A stretch of 64,000 nt of DNA from Thermohalobaculum sp039513195 (GCA_039513195.1 JBCCRM010000015.1:47681-111680); one strand, 5' to 3'; numbered from the stretch's first letter, positions 19,146 through 28,521 are shown. A program made the numbers and translations. Notes: generated from the letters alone by a model not told the origin.

Positions 19146-20075
19146 ATGGTGCAGAGCGACAGTCGGGGTTCGGTGATGCTGACGCGGCGACGGGTACTGC
19201 GGGCGTTTTTGGCGGTCTCCGGCCTCTCGGCGCTGCTGGGCGCCTACGCGAGTTGGGTCGAGCCCGCGCAAAGCCTGAGGGTGAAGCGCTGGCGCATCGC
19301 ACCGTCGGGATGGCCGCGGGATCTGCGGCTGAAAATCGCGGTGCTCGCCGATCTACATGCCGGCGCGCCCTATGTCGGACCGGACCGAGTTTCCGAAATC
19401 GTTGCCCAAATCAATGCGTTGCAGCCAGATCTCATCGCTCTGCTCGGCGATTACCAAGGGAACGAGAAGCCCTGGCGGGTTCCGATGGCTCCGGAGATGG
19501 TGGCGCGCAGCCTTGCGAGTCTGAGGGCCCCTCTGGGTGTTCATGGCGTTCTCGGCAATCACGATTGGGCGCAGGATCCGGGGGCATTGCAACGAGGAAC
19601 CACCGACGTTCAGGCTGCCTTCATGGCGGCGGGCCAGCCCCTGATGGAGAACGGCGCAGTCAAGCTGTCGAAAGATGGGCGGTCGTTCTGGCTCGCGGGT
19701 CTCGGGGACCAACTCGCCCATCAGCATTTGGCACCGGCGTTGCGGCCGGCGGGGCGTCTCGGCAGGGACGATATGGCAGGCACGCTGGCGCAGATCACGG
19801 ATGATGCGCCGGCGATCCTGCTGGCGCATGAGCCCGATATCTTCGCAAAGGGCACAGAGCGATTCGCCTTGACCCTTTCCGGGCACACCCATGGCGGCCA
19901 GGTCCGGCTGGGCGGCTATTCGCCCATCGTGCCGTCGCGCTATGGAAACCGCTACGCCTATGGCCATGTGGTGGAGGATGGGCGCGATCTTGTCGTGTCT
20001 GGAGGCATCGGATGCTCAATCATCCCGATCCGCCTGGGCGTGCCGCCGGAGATCACATTGATCGAACTGGAGTAG
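19146..20075 (+). CDS. Metallophosphoesterase, YkuE-like, exported
   Basis: 309 residues. Twin-arginine type N-terminus (LTRRRVLRAFLAVSGLSALL) suggests Tat export or membrane anchoring; an in-frame ATG at 19176 starts just before it. Calcineurin-like metal ligands are seen in order: ADLHAG, LLGDYQG, GVLGNHDW, LLAHEPD and LSGHTHGGQVRL. Family members hydrolyse phosphoesters, some acting on UDP-diacylglucosamine or envelope phospholipids; the substrate here is unknown. Divergent from rsfS. Confidence 0.85.
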   Translation: MVQSDSRGSVMLTRRRVLRAFLAVSGLSALLGAYASWVEPAQSLRVKRWRIAPSGWPRDLRLKIAVLADLHAGAPYVGPDRVSEIVAQINALQPDLIALLGDYQGNEKPWRVPMAPEMVARSLASLRAPLGVHGVLGNHDWAQDPGALQRGTTDVQAAFMAAGQPLMENGAVKLSKDGRSFWLAGLGDQLAHQHLAPALRPAGRLGRDDMAGTLAQITDDAPAILLAHEPDIFAKGTERFALTLSGHTHGGQVRLGGYSPIVPSRYGNRYAYGHVVEDGRDLVVSGGIGCSIIPIRLGVPPEITLIELE

Positions 20076-20077
20076 GC

Positions 20078-20096
20078 GGGCGGACCTGATCCGCCC
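20078..20096. terminator. Bidirectional terminator hairpin between the phosphoesterase and ilvE
   Basis: Perfect inverted repeat GGGCGGA-CCTGA-TCCGCCC between two convergent genes. Usable on both strands; T tracts are weak. Confidence 0.6.
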
Positions 20097-20121
20097 AAAC
20101 CAGATATAGCTTGCGGTCGCG

Positions 20122-21003
20122 TCAGTGGTTGCCGCGGACGATCTTGTCGTAATCGCGCGAAACCTGCTGCGTCAGTTCGCCGACTTCGAAGTTGTAGGGA
20201 CCGATCTCGCCCACCGGGGTGACCTCCGCGGCGGTGCCGGTCAGCCAGCACTGCTCGAATCCTTCCAGCTCGTCGGGCATGATATGGCGCTCGATCACAT
20301 CGATGCCTTGCGCTTGGACCAGATCGATTACCGTCTGCCGCGTGATTCCGTTCAGGAAACAGTCCGGCGTCGGCGTGTGCACCTGTCCTTCCTTAACGAA
20401 GAACACATTGGCCCCGGTCGCTTCAGCGACATAGCCGCGATAATCCATCATCAGACTGTCTGAGCATCCCTCCGCCTCGGCCGCATGCTTCGACATCGTG
20501 CAGATCATGTAGAGGCCCGACGCCTTGGCATGGCAGGGGATCGTCTCGGGAGAGGGGCGCTTCCACTTCGAGATGTTGAGCTTGGCGCCCTTCATCTTCG
20601 CATCGCCGTAATAAGCGCCCCACGGGAAGGCCGCGACCGCCAAGTGGATTGGGTTGCGGGCCGAAGCAACGCCGATATCGAGCCCGGAACCTCGCCAGCA
20701 GATCGCCCGCACATAGGCGTCGGACAGATCATTTGCGCGCATGACGGCAGCCTTCGCGTCCTCGATCTCCTGGATCGTGTATGGGATCGGGATGTCCATC
20801 GCCATGCCCGACGCGATCAGCCTTTTGGTATGCGCCTCGGACTTGAAGATCCGACCGCCATAGGCACGCTCGCCCTCGAACACCGCCGAGGCGTAATGCA
20901 TCGCATGGCTCAGAATATGTACCTTCGCCGAACGCCATTCCACCAGGTTGCCATCCACCCAGATGAAGCCGTCGCGGTCGTCATAGGCACTGCCAGGAGC
21001 CAT
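20122..21003 (-). CDS. ilvE: Branched-chain amino acid aminotransferase
   Basis: PLP fold-type IV transaminase for leucine, isoleucine and valine, 293 residues. ATG at 21003 is set by GAGGAGA eight bases upstream and by homology; the frame further upstream is not conserved. Signatures include DGFIWVDGNLVEWRSAKVH, HYASAVFEGERAYGG, the PLP lysine region IPCHAKASGLYMIC and TVYR-type product ATGANVFFVKEGQVHTPTPD. Divergent from petP with about 210 bp between. Confidence 0.95.
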   Translation of the reverse strand: MAPGSAYDDRDGFIWVDGNLVEWRSAKVHILSHAMHYASAVFEGERAYGGRIFKSEAHTKRLIASGMAMDIPIPYTIQEIEDAKAAVMRANDLSDAYVRAICWRGSGLDIGVASARNPIHLAVAAFPWGAYYGDAKMKGAKLNISKWKRPSPETIPCHAKASGLYMICTMSKHAAEAEGCSDSLMMDYRGYVAEATGANVFFVKEGQVHTPTPDCFLNGITRQTVIDLVQAQGIDVIERHIMPDELEGFEQCWLTGTAAEVTPVGEIGPYNFEVGELTQQVSRDYDKIVRGNH

Positions 21004-21212
21004 TGGCCCGTCTCCTCGGTCAGAAGTCCCGCAAGTCTTGCGCTGTGCGAGACGATATGTTGCGTGGTGTGCGCGATTTGCGAAAGGATCTGTGCTCTTG
21101 CGCGAGTCGTCCGTAACATTACACTCAAGATCAGTCAATGAGGCTGACGTAATTTCCCGACGACCTGTCACTGTGGTAGAGCGTGGTCCGGTTTTCGAGG
21201 AGGGAGAGAGGG
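21004..21212. promoter_or_regulatory. Divergent promoter region ilvE / petP
   Basis: 209-bp spacer between divergent genes. It is less GC-rich than its flanks around 21040-21140. I cannot define promoter hexamers confidently. Confidence 0.35.
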
Positions 21213-21737
21213 ATGTCTGGCACAGCCACCGGGGGCACGCCGTCGTTGAGCCGGTCGGAACAGCTTTTGTTCATGACCGACGAGCAGCTGCGACAGGGCA
21301 TAGAGCTGCTCTTCTTCGCCTATCGCGACTTCACGTCCGACCCCGACCTGGTGCTGGAGGAGCGGGGCTACGGTCGGGCCCATCACCGGGCGATCCACTT
21401 CATCAAGCGCCGGCCCGGCATCACCATAGCGGGGCTGCTCGATATCCTCGGGGTCACGAAGCAGTCGCTGAACCGGGTGTTGCGGCAGTTGGTCGAAGAC
21501 GGACTGGTCGCCAGCACGACCGGCGAGCTTGACCGCCGACAGCGCCTGTTGCGCCTGACCGATAGCGGCGAGGAACTGGAGCGGGCCCTTTCCAGTCCGC
21601 AACATGCGCGTCTCCGCGACGCCTATGCCCAGGCCGGGCCGGACGCGGTCGTCGGTTTCCGGAGCGTCCTGGAAAAGATCATCAACGAGGCCGGGCGCGA
21701 GCAGGTGCTGTCGCTGGTGGAGCGGGAGAGCTCCTGA
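21213..21737 (+). CDS. petP: MarR family regulator PetP
   Basis: 174-residue winged-helix regulator with a MarR core: HRAIHFIKRRPGITIAGLLD, then ILGVTKQSLNRVLRQLVEDG and DRRQRLLRLTDSGEEL. ATG at 21213 has a strong GGAGGGAGAGAGG upstream. It overlaps an OmpR-type regulator by one base. A MarR/OmpR pair of exactly this type, PetP-PetR, is known in Rhodobacter to be needed for cytochrome bc1 expression. The symbol is given on that basis; the target operon petABC lies about 24 kb away in this window. Confidence 0.8.
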   Translation: MSGTATGGTPSLSRSEQLLFMTDEQLRQGIELLFFAYRDFTSDPDLVLEERGYGRAHHRAIHFIKRRPGITIAGLLDILGVTKQSLNRVLRQLVEDGLVASTTGELDRRQRLLRLTDSGEELERALSSPQHARLRDAYAQAGPDAVVGFRSVLEKIINEAGREQVLSLVERESS

Positions 21738-22447
21738 TGGAGCCTTCCGAACCAGCGCATATTCTGGTGGTCGACGATGACCAGCGGATCCGGGAGCTGT
21801 TGCAGCGCTTTCTGACCAGGAACGGCTATCTCGTCTCGGCGGCGCGGGATGCGGCCCATGCGAGCCGGCTTCTCGATGGGCTGAGCTTCGATCTGCTGGT
21901 GGTCGATGTGATGATGCCGGGCGAGGATGGGATCGCGTTGACCCAAAGGCTGCGGGACGAGATCGCGGCGCCGATCCTGCTGTTGACCGCGCGCGGCGAG
22001 ATAGAGGACCGGATCCAGGGTCTGGAGGCGGGGGCCGACGACTATCTCCCGAAGCCGTTCGAGCCGCGGGAGTTGCTGCTGCGGATTGCCGCCATCCTGC
22101 GCCGTGCGGTGCCGGTGCTGCCGCCGTCCGAGGAGCATCCGAAGGTGGATATCCTGCTGGGCGAGTTTCGCTACGATCCCGGCCGGGGCGAGCTTTGGCG
22201 CGGTCAGGAGGTCGTGCGACTGACCACCACAGAACAGTCTTTGATGCGTGTTTTTGCGCGAAAGCCGAACGAGCCTGTCTCTCGCTCGCGACTGGCGGAA
22301 GAATTGGGTGGCACCGGCGGCGAGGTGCAGGAGCGCGCCGTCGATGTGCAGATCACTCGGCTGCGCCGCAAGATCGAGGGCGACCCGAAGACGCCGCGGT
22401 ATCTGCAGACCGTTCGTGGCGCAGGCTACATGCTAACCCCCGACTGA
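21737..22447 (+). CDS. petR: OmpR-family response regulator PetR
   Basis: 236 residues. Receiver domain with acidic pocket VVDDDQ (11-16), phospho-acceptor D57 in LLVVDVMMPGEDG, switch Thr in LLLTARGE and Lys in DDYLPKPF; C-terminal winged helix with VQERAVDVQITRLRRKIEGD and YLQTVRGAGYML. No histidine kinase gene is adjacent, matching the PetR arrangement in Rhodobacter. Translation is coupled to petP by TGATG. Confidence 0.85.
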   Translation: MEPSEPAHILVVDDDQRIRELLQRFLTRNGYLVSAARDAAHASRLLDGLSFDLLVVDVMMPGEDGIALTQRLRDEIAAPILLLTARGEIEDRIQGLEAGADDYLPKPFEPRELLLRIAAILRRAVPVLPPSEEHPKVDILLGEFRYDPGRGELWRGQEVVRLTTTEQSLMRVFARKPNEPVSRSRLAEELGGTGGEVQERAVDVQITRLRRKIEGDPKTPRYLQTVRGAGYMLTPD

Positions 22448-22511
22448 GGCAGTCGGTGGGGCTCACACGGAGGTGTTTGCCCCGGCCGTCCAGTCAGGTT
22501 AACGTCGCGCG

Positions 22512-23447
22512 ATGTCGGTTTTGATATACACGCATCCGTCGAGCCACCGCCATGTGACCCCGCCGGGGCATCCCGAAAGGGTGGCGCGCATTCAGACGGT
22601 GGATGCCGTTCTGGCCCGGGACCCCTATGCCGGCCTTCCAAGGCGAGAGGCTCCGGCAGCGGCGGATGACCAAATCGCGCGAGCCCACAGTCCCGCCTAT
22701 CTCGCTGCGATCCGCGCGGCGGCCCCGGCCGAGGGTCGGACAGTCAGTCTCGACCCCGATACGCATATGTCTGCGGGGTCGTTGGAGGCAGCCGTCCACG
22801 CCGCTGGCAGCAATGTCGCAGCGGTCGAGGCGGTGGTCGGCGGCGAGGCGAAGGCGGCCTTCTGTGCGGTGCGCCCCTGTGGCCACCACGCGGAGCGTGA
22901 GCGGGCAATGGGGTTTTGCCTGTTCAATAACGTCGCCGTGGGCGCGCGCCATGCAGTCGACAGCCTGGGCCTATCCCGCGTCGCCATCGTCGATTTCGAC
23001 GTCCATCACGGCAACGGTACGCAGGACATTTTTTGGGCCGATCCCCGGGTGTTCTTCGCCTCGTCCCACCAAATGCCACTCTATCCTGGCACCGGGGCCG
23101 CGCATGAGACGGGAGAGGGCAATATCGTCAACGCACCCCTCGATCCGATGACCGGCGGTCAGCAGATGCGTTCGGCTTACGAGGGGCGGATCTTGCCGGC
23201 GCTGGCGGCGTTCGAGCCGGAGCTGGTGATGATCTCGGCGGGGTTCGACGCCCACACCGCGGACCCTTTAGCAAATCTTAACTGGTTGGACACCGATTTC
23301 GGTTGGGTCACCGCAGAGATCTGCAAGATCGCGGCCCAGTGTTGTGGCAGTCGGGTGGTCTCGACCCTGGAAGGTGGCTACGACCTCGACGGTCTGGCCG
23401 ACAGTCTGGCGGCGCATCTGGATGCGTTGATCACCCATACGGGATAA
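22512..23447 (+). CDS. Histone deacetylase family hydrolase
   Basis: 311-residue Zn hydrolase of the arginase/deacetylase fold (acetoin-utilisation / HDAC class II-like). Zn and catalytic motifs are visible: PCGHHAERERAMGFC with the catalytic His pair, AIVDFDVHHGNGTQ, and SAGFDAHTADPLANL. Bacterial members deacetylate acylpolyamines or acetylated proteins; the substrate here is unknown. The xseB start follows its stop by a few bases, so the two are likely one transcript. Confidence 0.9.
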   Translation: MSVLIYTHPSSHRHVTPPGHPERVARIQTVDAVLARDPYAGLPRREAPAAADDQIARAHSPAYLAAIRAAAPAEGRTVSLDPDTHMSAGSLEAAVHAAGSNVAAVEAVVGGEAKAAFCAVRPCGHHAERERAMGFCLFNNVAVGARHAVDSLGLSRVAIVDFDVHHGNGTQDIFWADPRVFFASSHQMPLYPGTGAAHETGEGNIVNAPLDPMTGGQQMRSAYEGRILPALAAFEPELVMISAGFDAHTADPLANLNWLDTDFGWVTAEICKIAAQCCGSRVVSTLEGGYDLDGLADSLAAHLDALITHTG

Positions 23448-23452
23448 GCGGC

Positions 23453-23701
23453 GTGAGTGAAGAAGAGATACCGGTGGCAAAAATGAGCTTCGAGGATGCG
23501 CTGAGCGCGCTCGAGCTTGTGGTCAGGGATTTGGAAAGCGGCGAAGTGCCGCTGGAGCGATCGATCGAGCTTTACGAGCGTGGTGCAGCGTTGAAGGCGC
23601 ATTGCGAAGCGAAACTGCGCGATGCCGAACTGAAAGTGGAGAAAATCATGGCCGGCGCGGATGGAACCGCCGCAGGGGCCGAGGGGTTTGACGCCGCCTG
23701 A
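23453..23701 (+). CDS. xseB: Exodeoxyribonuclease VII small subunit
   Basis: 82 residues with GTG start at 23453. The family core MSFEDALSALELVVRDLESG then VPLERSIELYERGAALKAHC is complete. Partner of XseA (not in this window) in degrading single-stranded DNA. An ATG at 23483 is an alternative start. Confidence 0.93.
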   Translation: MSEEEIPVAKMSFEDALSALELVVRDLESGEVPLERSIELYERGAALKAHCEAKLRDAELKVEKIMAGADGTAAGAEGFDAA

Positions 23702-23794
23702 CGCAGGCCTTGCGAAGCTTGCCAAGATCGAACACAAAATATGGTTGCCGGTGGCGCTGCGAGCGCCGCGCAGCTGCGAATATGGGAGAGACCG

Positions 23795-25717
23795 GTGAAC
23801 GACCGTCCAGACACCCCGCTTCTCGACATGGTCCGCGATCCGTCCGATCTGAAGGGGTTTTCCGACAGTCAGCTCCGCCGTTTGGCAGATGAGCTGCGGG
23901 CCGAGACGATCTCGGCGGTCTCGGTCACCGGTGGGCATTTGGGCGCCGGGCTCGGGGTGGTGGAGCTGACAGTCGCGATCCACGCGGTGTTCGACACCCC
24001 TCGGGACAAGTTGATCTGGGACGTCGGCCACCAATGCTATCCACACAAGATCCTGACGGGTCGGCGCGACCGCATCCGCACGTTGCGCATGGGGGGCGGT
24101 CTATCGGGTTTCACCAAACGGGCGGAAAGCCCCTATGACCCGTTCGGAGCGGCGCATTCCTCCACCTCGATTTCTTCGGCGCTCGGCTTTGCGGTGGCCC
24201 GGGATCTCGGCGCCCAAGATGTGGGCGATGCTATTGCGGTGATCGGCGATGGTGCCATAACCGCGGGCATGGCCTACGAGGCGATGAACAATGCCGGGCA
24301 TCTCAAGAACCGGCTGATCGTGATCCTGAACGACAACGAGATGTCCATTGCGCCGCCTGTCGGGGCGATGTCCGCCTATCTATCGCGGCTGTTGTCCGGC
24401 AAGGGCTATCACGACTTCCGGGAGGCGGCGAAACAGGCCTTGCAGCTGTTCCCGGAGCCGGTTCGCGTTGGCGTCCGGCGGATGGAGGAGTTTGCGAAGG
24501 GCTTTGCGGTCGGTGGCACGCTGTTCGAGGAGTTGGGCTTCACCTATATCGGCCCCATCGACGGCCATGACATGGACCATCTGCTGCCGGTGCTTCGCAA
24601 TGTTCGAGAGAATGCCGACGGCCCGGTGATGATCCATGCGATTACCGAAAAGGGCAAAGGCTACAGCTATGCCGAGAAATCGGCGGACAAGCTGCATGCG
24701 GTCGCGAAATTCGACGTGGTCACCGGCAAGCAGTCGAAGGCCCCCGCGAACGCCCCCTCCTACACCAAGGTGTTTGCGCAGTCCCTGATCAAGGAGGCTG
24801 AGGAGGACGACAAGATCGTCGCCATCACCGCCGCTATGCCCTCGGGCACCGGGCTCGACCTCTTCGAAAAGGCGCATCCTAGCCGCTGCTTCGATGTCGG
24901 CATTGCCGAGCAGCATGGCGTGACCTTCTGCGCAGGGCTTGCGGCCTCGGGCCTCCGCCCGTTCGCAGCGATCTATTCGACCTTCCTGCAGCGCGGCTAT
25001 GACCAGGTGGTCCACGATGTCGCGATCCAGAACTTGCCCGTGCGCTTTGCCATCGACCGCGCAGGCCTCGTCGGCGCCGACGGGGCGACTCATGCGGGCA
25101 GTTTCGACGTCGCCTATCTCGGCTGCCTGCCCAATTTCGTGGTGATGGCGGCGGGGGACGAGGCGGAACTGGTTCATATGGTGCGCACGGCGGCAGCCTA
25201 TGATGAAGGTCCCATCGCTTTCCGGTATCCGCGTGGCGAGGGGAACGGCATCGAGATGCCTGAGCGCGGCGAGATCCTGGAGATCGGCCGCGGCCGCATC
25301 GTTCGGGAGGGGAGCAAAATCGCCCTCCTCTCGATCGGCGGGCGGCTCGGCGAATGCCTCAAAGCCGCGGAGGAGCTAGAGGCGCGCGGTCTTTCCACCA
25401 CAGTGGCCGATGCGCGTTTCGCAAAGCCGCTCGACCAGGCGCTGGTTCTCGCTCTGGCCCGGGAGCATGAGGCATTGATCACCGTCGAGGAGGGTTCGGT
25501 CGGCGGCTTTGGCAGCCATGTGCTGCAGTTCCTGGCAGAGGAAGGGATGCTCGATCAGGGTCTGCGGATCCGCACCATGATCCTGCCGGATCGCTTCCTG
25601 GACCAGGACAAGCCGGCGCTGATGTATCAGCAGGCGCGGCTGAACGCGCCCGACATCGTTGCCCATGCCCTTGCGGCGCTCGGTCGGTCGGAGGCCTCGA
25701 CACCGGTCAGGGCGTAG
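23795..25717 (+). CDS. dxs: 1-deoxy-D-xylulose-5-phosphate synthase
   Basis: First enzyme of the MEP isoprenoid pathway; ThDP-dependent condensation of pyruvate and glyceraldehyde 3-phosphate. 640 residues from GTG 23795, preceded by GGGAGAG; the upstream open frame to 23741 is not conserved. Signatures: VTGGHLGAGLGVVELTVAIH, the ThDP motif GDGAITAGMAYEAMNNAG, and DIGIAEQH-type FDVGIAEQHGVTFCAGLA with the catalytic Glu. It directly follows xseB without an intervening ispA. Confidence 0.97.
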   Translation: MNDRPDTPLLDMVRDPSDLKGFSDSQLRRLADELRAETISAVSVTGGHLGAGLGVVELTVAIHAVFDTPRDKLIWDVGHQCYPHKILTGRRDRIRTLRMGGGLSGFTKRAESPYDPFGAAHSSTSISSALGFAVARDLGAQDVGDAIAVIGDGAITAGMAYEAMNNAGHLKNRLIVILNDNEMSIAPPVGAMSAYLSRLLSGKGYHDFREAAKQALQLFPEPVRVGVRRMEEFAKGFAVGGTLFEELGFTYIGPIDGHDMDHLLPVLRNVRENADGPVMIHAITEKGKGYSYAEKSADKLHAVAKFDVVTGKQSKAPANAPSYTKVFAQSLIKEAEEDDKIVAITAAMPSGTGLDLFEKAHPSRCFDVGIAEQHGVTFCAGLAASGLRPFAAIYSTFLQRGYDQVVHDVAIQNLPVRFAIDRAGLVGADGATHAGSFDVAYLGCLPNFVVMAAGDEAELVHMVRTAAAYDEGPIAFRYPRGEGNGIEMPERGEILEIGRGRIVREGSKIALLSIGGRLGECLKAAEELEARGLSTTVADARFAKPLDQALVLALAREHEALITVEEGSVGGFGSHVLQFLAEEGMLDQGLRIRTMILPDRFLDQDKPALMYQQARLNAPDIVAHALAALGRSEASTPVRA

Positions 25718-25723
25718 CCGGGC

Positions 25724-26146
25724 GTGCGGGTGGATGGCGAGATCACGCGCCGGGCGGAGATCAAGGGCGTCTTGCATGCGCTTTACGCGGCCCGCCTCGC
25801 CAACGATCCTCGTCGGGTGATGGCCTTCTTCGCCGATAACGCAGTGTTCGAACTCGTGGGATCGGTCGAGGCGAGCCCTATCGCCTGCCGCGTCGAAGCT
25901 CCGCACGCGCTTCACAGCGTGATGGTAGCCCTCTGCGAGACTTGGGAATGGCGATCATTGGAGGTCGAAACCATGCTGATCGATGGCGATCAGGCGGCGA
26001 TCAGTTATCGGCTCGATGTGCGGCACCTGCCAAGCGGCCGTGTCGTGCAAAGTCAGATCGTCGACATCGCGACCTTGCGCGGCAGCGAGGTGGTGCATTT
26101 CAAGGAGTTCGTCGACACCGCAATGGTGCTTCAGCTTAGCTCCTAG
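25724..26146 (+). CDS. SnoaL/NTF2-like domain protein
   Basis: 140 residues, GTG start 6 bp after dxs. The alpha+beta cone fold of SnoaL-like ketosteroid-isomerase relatives is suggested by VLHALYAARLANDPRRVMAF, FADNAVFELVG and a final HFKEFVDTAMV. Such proteins bind or isomerise small hydrophobic molecules; no function can be assigned. Tight spacing makes it part of the dxs transcript. Confidence 0.7.
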   Translation: MRVDGEITRRAEIKGVLHALYAARLANDPRRVMAFFADNAVFELVGSVEASPIACRVEAPHALHSVMVALCETWEWRSLEVETMLIDGDQAAISYRLDVRHLPSGRVVQSQIVDIATLRGSEVVHFKEFVDTAMVLQLSS

Positions 26147-26251
26147 CGACTTGCTGGCCAGCCGTTTCGGTTCCAGTGCCGCTGGCGACCGTGTTTTGGG
26201 GGGGCGGGGCATGCGCTTTGCGGGCCTTTGCAGTTGTGGTCTCGATCGACC

Positions 26252-26974
26252 GTGAGGTTGGATCAGCGCCTTGTTGCCGAAGGTCTCGCGGAAAGCCGAA
26301 CGCGCGCCCGGGCGCTGATCGCTGCCGGGGTGGTGCGCTTGGACGGCCGCGTTGTGTCGAAACCTTCCGCTGCGGCGCCCCTTGGCCTCGGCGTTGCGCT
26401 GACAGGTGACCCGCTCCCCTGGGTCAGCCGCGCTGCACTGAAGCTCCTGCACGCCTTGGATCACTTCAATCTGGCGCCGCGGGGTGTCGCCCTGGACCTC
26501 GGCGCTTCCACTGGCGGATTTACCGAGGTGCTGCTCGCGCGGGGGGCGGCTCATGTTCATGCGCTCGATGTCGGGCACGGGCAGATGCATCCGCGGATTG
26601 CCGCCGATCCAAGGGTCACGCTGCATGAGGGCGTGAATGCACGCGCTATCCCAGCGGGACTTCTACCCAGAATTGATTGGGTCACTGCCGATCTGAGCTT
26701 CATATCGCTGGAGAAGGCGCTGCCGTCGGCGCTCGACTTTGCTGTGCCTGGGGCAGGTCTGGTGGCCTTGGTCAAACCGCAATTCGAGGCAGGACCCGAG
26801 GCTGTCGGCAAGGGCGGCGTCGTCCGCGACCAGGCGGTGCGCGACGCAGCGGCGACGCGCGTTGCCGATGGCCTCGACCGGTGCGGCTGGCAGGTGACTG
26901 GCCTCACCGACAGCCCTATAACCGGGCAAGGCGGCAATCAGGAAGCGCTGATTGCCGCATATCGGCGCGGCTAG
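26252..26974 (+). CDS. tlyA: TlyA family rRNA (cytidine-2'-O)-methyltransferase
   Basis: 240 residues from GTG 26252. N-terminal S4 RNA-binding domain (RLDQRLVAEGLAESRTRARA, VRLDGRVVSKPS) and FtsJ-like methyltransferase with VALDLGASTGGFTEVLLARG, the K-D-K-E type residues in TADLSFISLEKALP and LVALVKPQFEAGPE. Methylates 16S and 23S rRNA in homologues. No obvious Shine-Dalgarno sequence before the GTG. Confidence 0.92.
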   Translation: MRLDQRLVAEGLAESRTRARALIAAGVVRLDGRVVSKPSAAAPLGLGVALTGDPLPWVSRAALKLLHALDHFNLAPRGVALDLGASTGGFTEVLLARGAAHVHALDVGHGQMHPRIAADPRVTLHEGVNARAIPAGLLPRIDWVTADLSFISLEKALPSALDFAVPGAGLVALVKPQFEAGPEAVGKGGVVRDQAVRDAAATRVADGLDRCGWQVTGLTDSPITGQGGNQEALIAAYRRG

Positions 26975-27022
26975 GCATCTCTGCCCGCAGACCGGAACTG
27001 TCCGCGAAAAGTGGCGAAATGC

Positions 27023-28246
27023 ATGTCTGACCAGGTGGTTATCGAGCGGCTTGGCGCGCAGGGAGACGGCATCTCCGCCGGTGGCGGCCTCTATGTGCCC
27101 TATACCCTGCCGGGCGAGCATATCCGCGTGATCGGCCATGGAGCGCGAGCCCGGCCGGCCGAGATCCTCACGCCGGCGCCGGAGCGGGTCACGCCTGTCT
27201 GCCCGCATTTCGGTGCCTGCGGCGGCTGCGCGCTCCAGCACGCGACGGATCCTTTCGTCGCGGATTGGAAGCGGGCGCGCGTGGTAGAGGCCTTGGCAGC
27301 CCGCGGGATCGAAAATGTCGAGATGCGGCCGATGCTGACCTCTCCTCCTGGCTCGCGACGGCGGATCACGGTGGCCGCGCGGCGGCTTAAGGATCGAGTG
27401 CTGCTGGGCTTTCACGGTCGCGGCGAAGGCGATCTGGTGGCGATCGACCGATGTGCGGTCGCGCATCCCGCATTGGCAGGGCTGTTGCCGAACCTGGCTG
27501 AATTGGTCGACCGCACCGCCAGTCGGAAGCGCGCGCTGCGTCTGATCTTGACGCTCGCCAAGGCTGGGATCGACGTGGCGGTTGCGGGCGGAAAGCCGCT
27601 GGATCGGCCGGGCATGGCGCTTTTGGCGGGTGTGGCGGCGCGGGCTGGCCTGGCCCGGCTCGGCTGGGAGGGGGAGGAGGTCGTCACCCTCGCACCCCCC
27701 TATCAAAGCTTCGGTCGAGCCAAGGTCCTGCCGCCTCCAGGCGCCTTTATGCAGCCGACCGCGGATGGTGAGGCTGCGCTTCTAGCCTCGGTGCAGGAGA
27801 TCTGCGGTGATGCGGCGCATGTTGTGGATCTGTTCGCGGGGATGGGGACTTTCGCGCTCCCACTTGCTGAAACGGCAGAGGTCCTGGCGGTCGAATGGTC
27901 GGCCCCGGCCGTGGAGGCCATGGCAAGCGCCTGGCGCAGCACGGGCGGGCTGAAGCGACTGACGGCGCAGAGCCGCGATCTGCATCGGCGGGCCGTTCTG
28001 GCGCGGGAGCTTCAAGGTGTCGATGCGGTGGTAATGGATCCGCCGCGGGCCGGGGCGCGGGCTCAGGCCGAGGAGATTGCCAAATCGGCCGTGCCTCGGG
28101 TCGCGATGGTCAGTTGCAACCCAGCGACCTTTGCGAGGGATGCGCGCATCCTCATCGATGGCGGTTTCCGGCTCGCTTGGGTACAGCCGATCGACCAGTT
28201 CAGATGGTCGGCCCATGTGGAGCTTGCCGCCGCCTTTCTGCGCTGA
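27023..28246 (+). CDS. Class I SAM-dependent RNA m5U methyltransferase (RumA/TrmA-like)
   Basis: About 408 residues. N-terminal TRAM-like region, a CxxxxxCGGC iron-sulfur motif (CPHFGACGGCALQH) with a later DRCAVAHP cysteine, SAM motif VVDLFAGMGTFALPL, DPPRAGARAQ and the catalytic Cys in MVSCNPATFARD. Those features define the RlmD/RlmCD/TrmA group; which uridine is modified is undetermined. GTG at 27011 is an alternative start. Last intact gene before the IS remnant zone. Confidence 0.9.
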   Translation: MSDQVVIERLGAQGDGISAGGGLYVPYTLPGEHIRVIGHGARARPAEILTPAPERVTPVCPHFGACGGCALQHATDPFVADWKRARVVEALAARGIENVEMRPMLTSPPGSRRRITVAARRLKDRVLLGFHGRGEGDLVAIDRCAVAHPALAGLLPNLAELVDRTASRKRALRLILTLAKAGIDVAVAGGKPLDRPGMALLAGVAARAGLARLGWEGEEVVTLAPPYQSFGRAKVLPPPGAFMQPTADGEAALLASVQEICGDAAHVVDLFAGMGTFALPLAETAEVLAVEWSAPAVEAMASAWRSTGGLKRLTAQSRDLHRRAVLARELQGVDAVVMDPPRAGARAQAEEIAKSAVPRVAMVSCNPATFARDARILIDGGFRLAWVQPIDQFRWSAHVELAAAFLR

Positions 28247-28467
28247 TCTCCCGCACTGCAGGTTTCGCCTATGTCAGGCGGTCTTCGGTCGGGCAGATTG
28301 CGGCGGCGGTGATGGGCGGCACTGTCTTCGCGCTTAGACCGCTTTGGCGCTGCCATGCTTTGTCGCGAATTCAGCGCCCGGCGCGGCCCGGGCCCCGCCC
28401 ACCCGCCTGATATCGGCGCCAAGTCGGACCGTCTGGGAAGCCCCCAAGCCCGGGCCGCGCCGGGGAC

Positions 28468-28521
28468 CGGCGCTACGGCTATCGAAAGCTCCACGCGATG
28501 CTGCGCAATCACCTGCTGGTC
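28468..28521 (+). mobile_element. IS3-family orfB fragment
   Basis: The stretch reads RRYGYRKLHAMLRN, close to the YGYRRIHALL motif of IS3-family integrase-type transposases. It is only 18 codons before homology is lost, so it is a relic. Confidence 0.5.
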
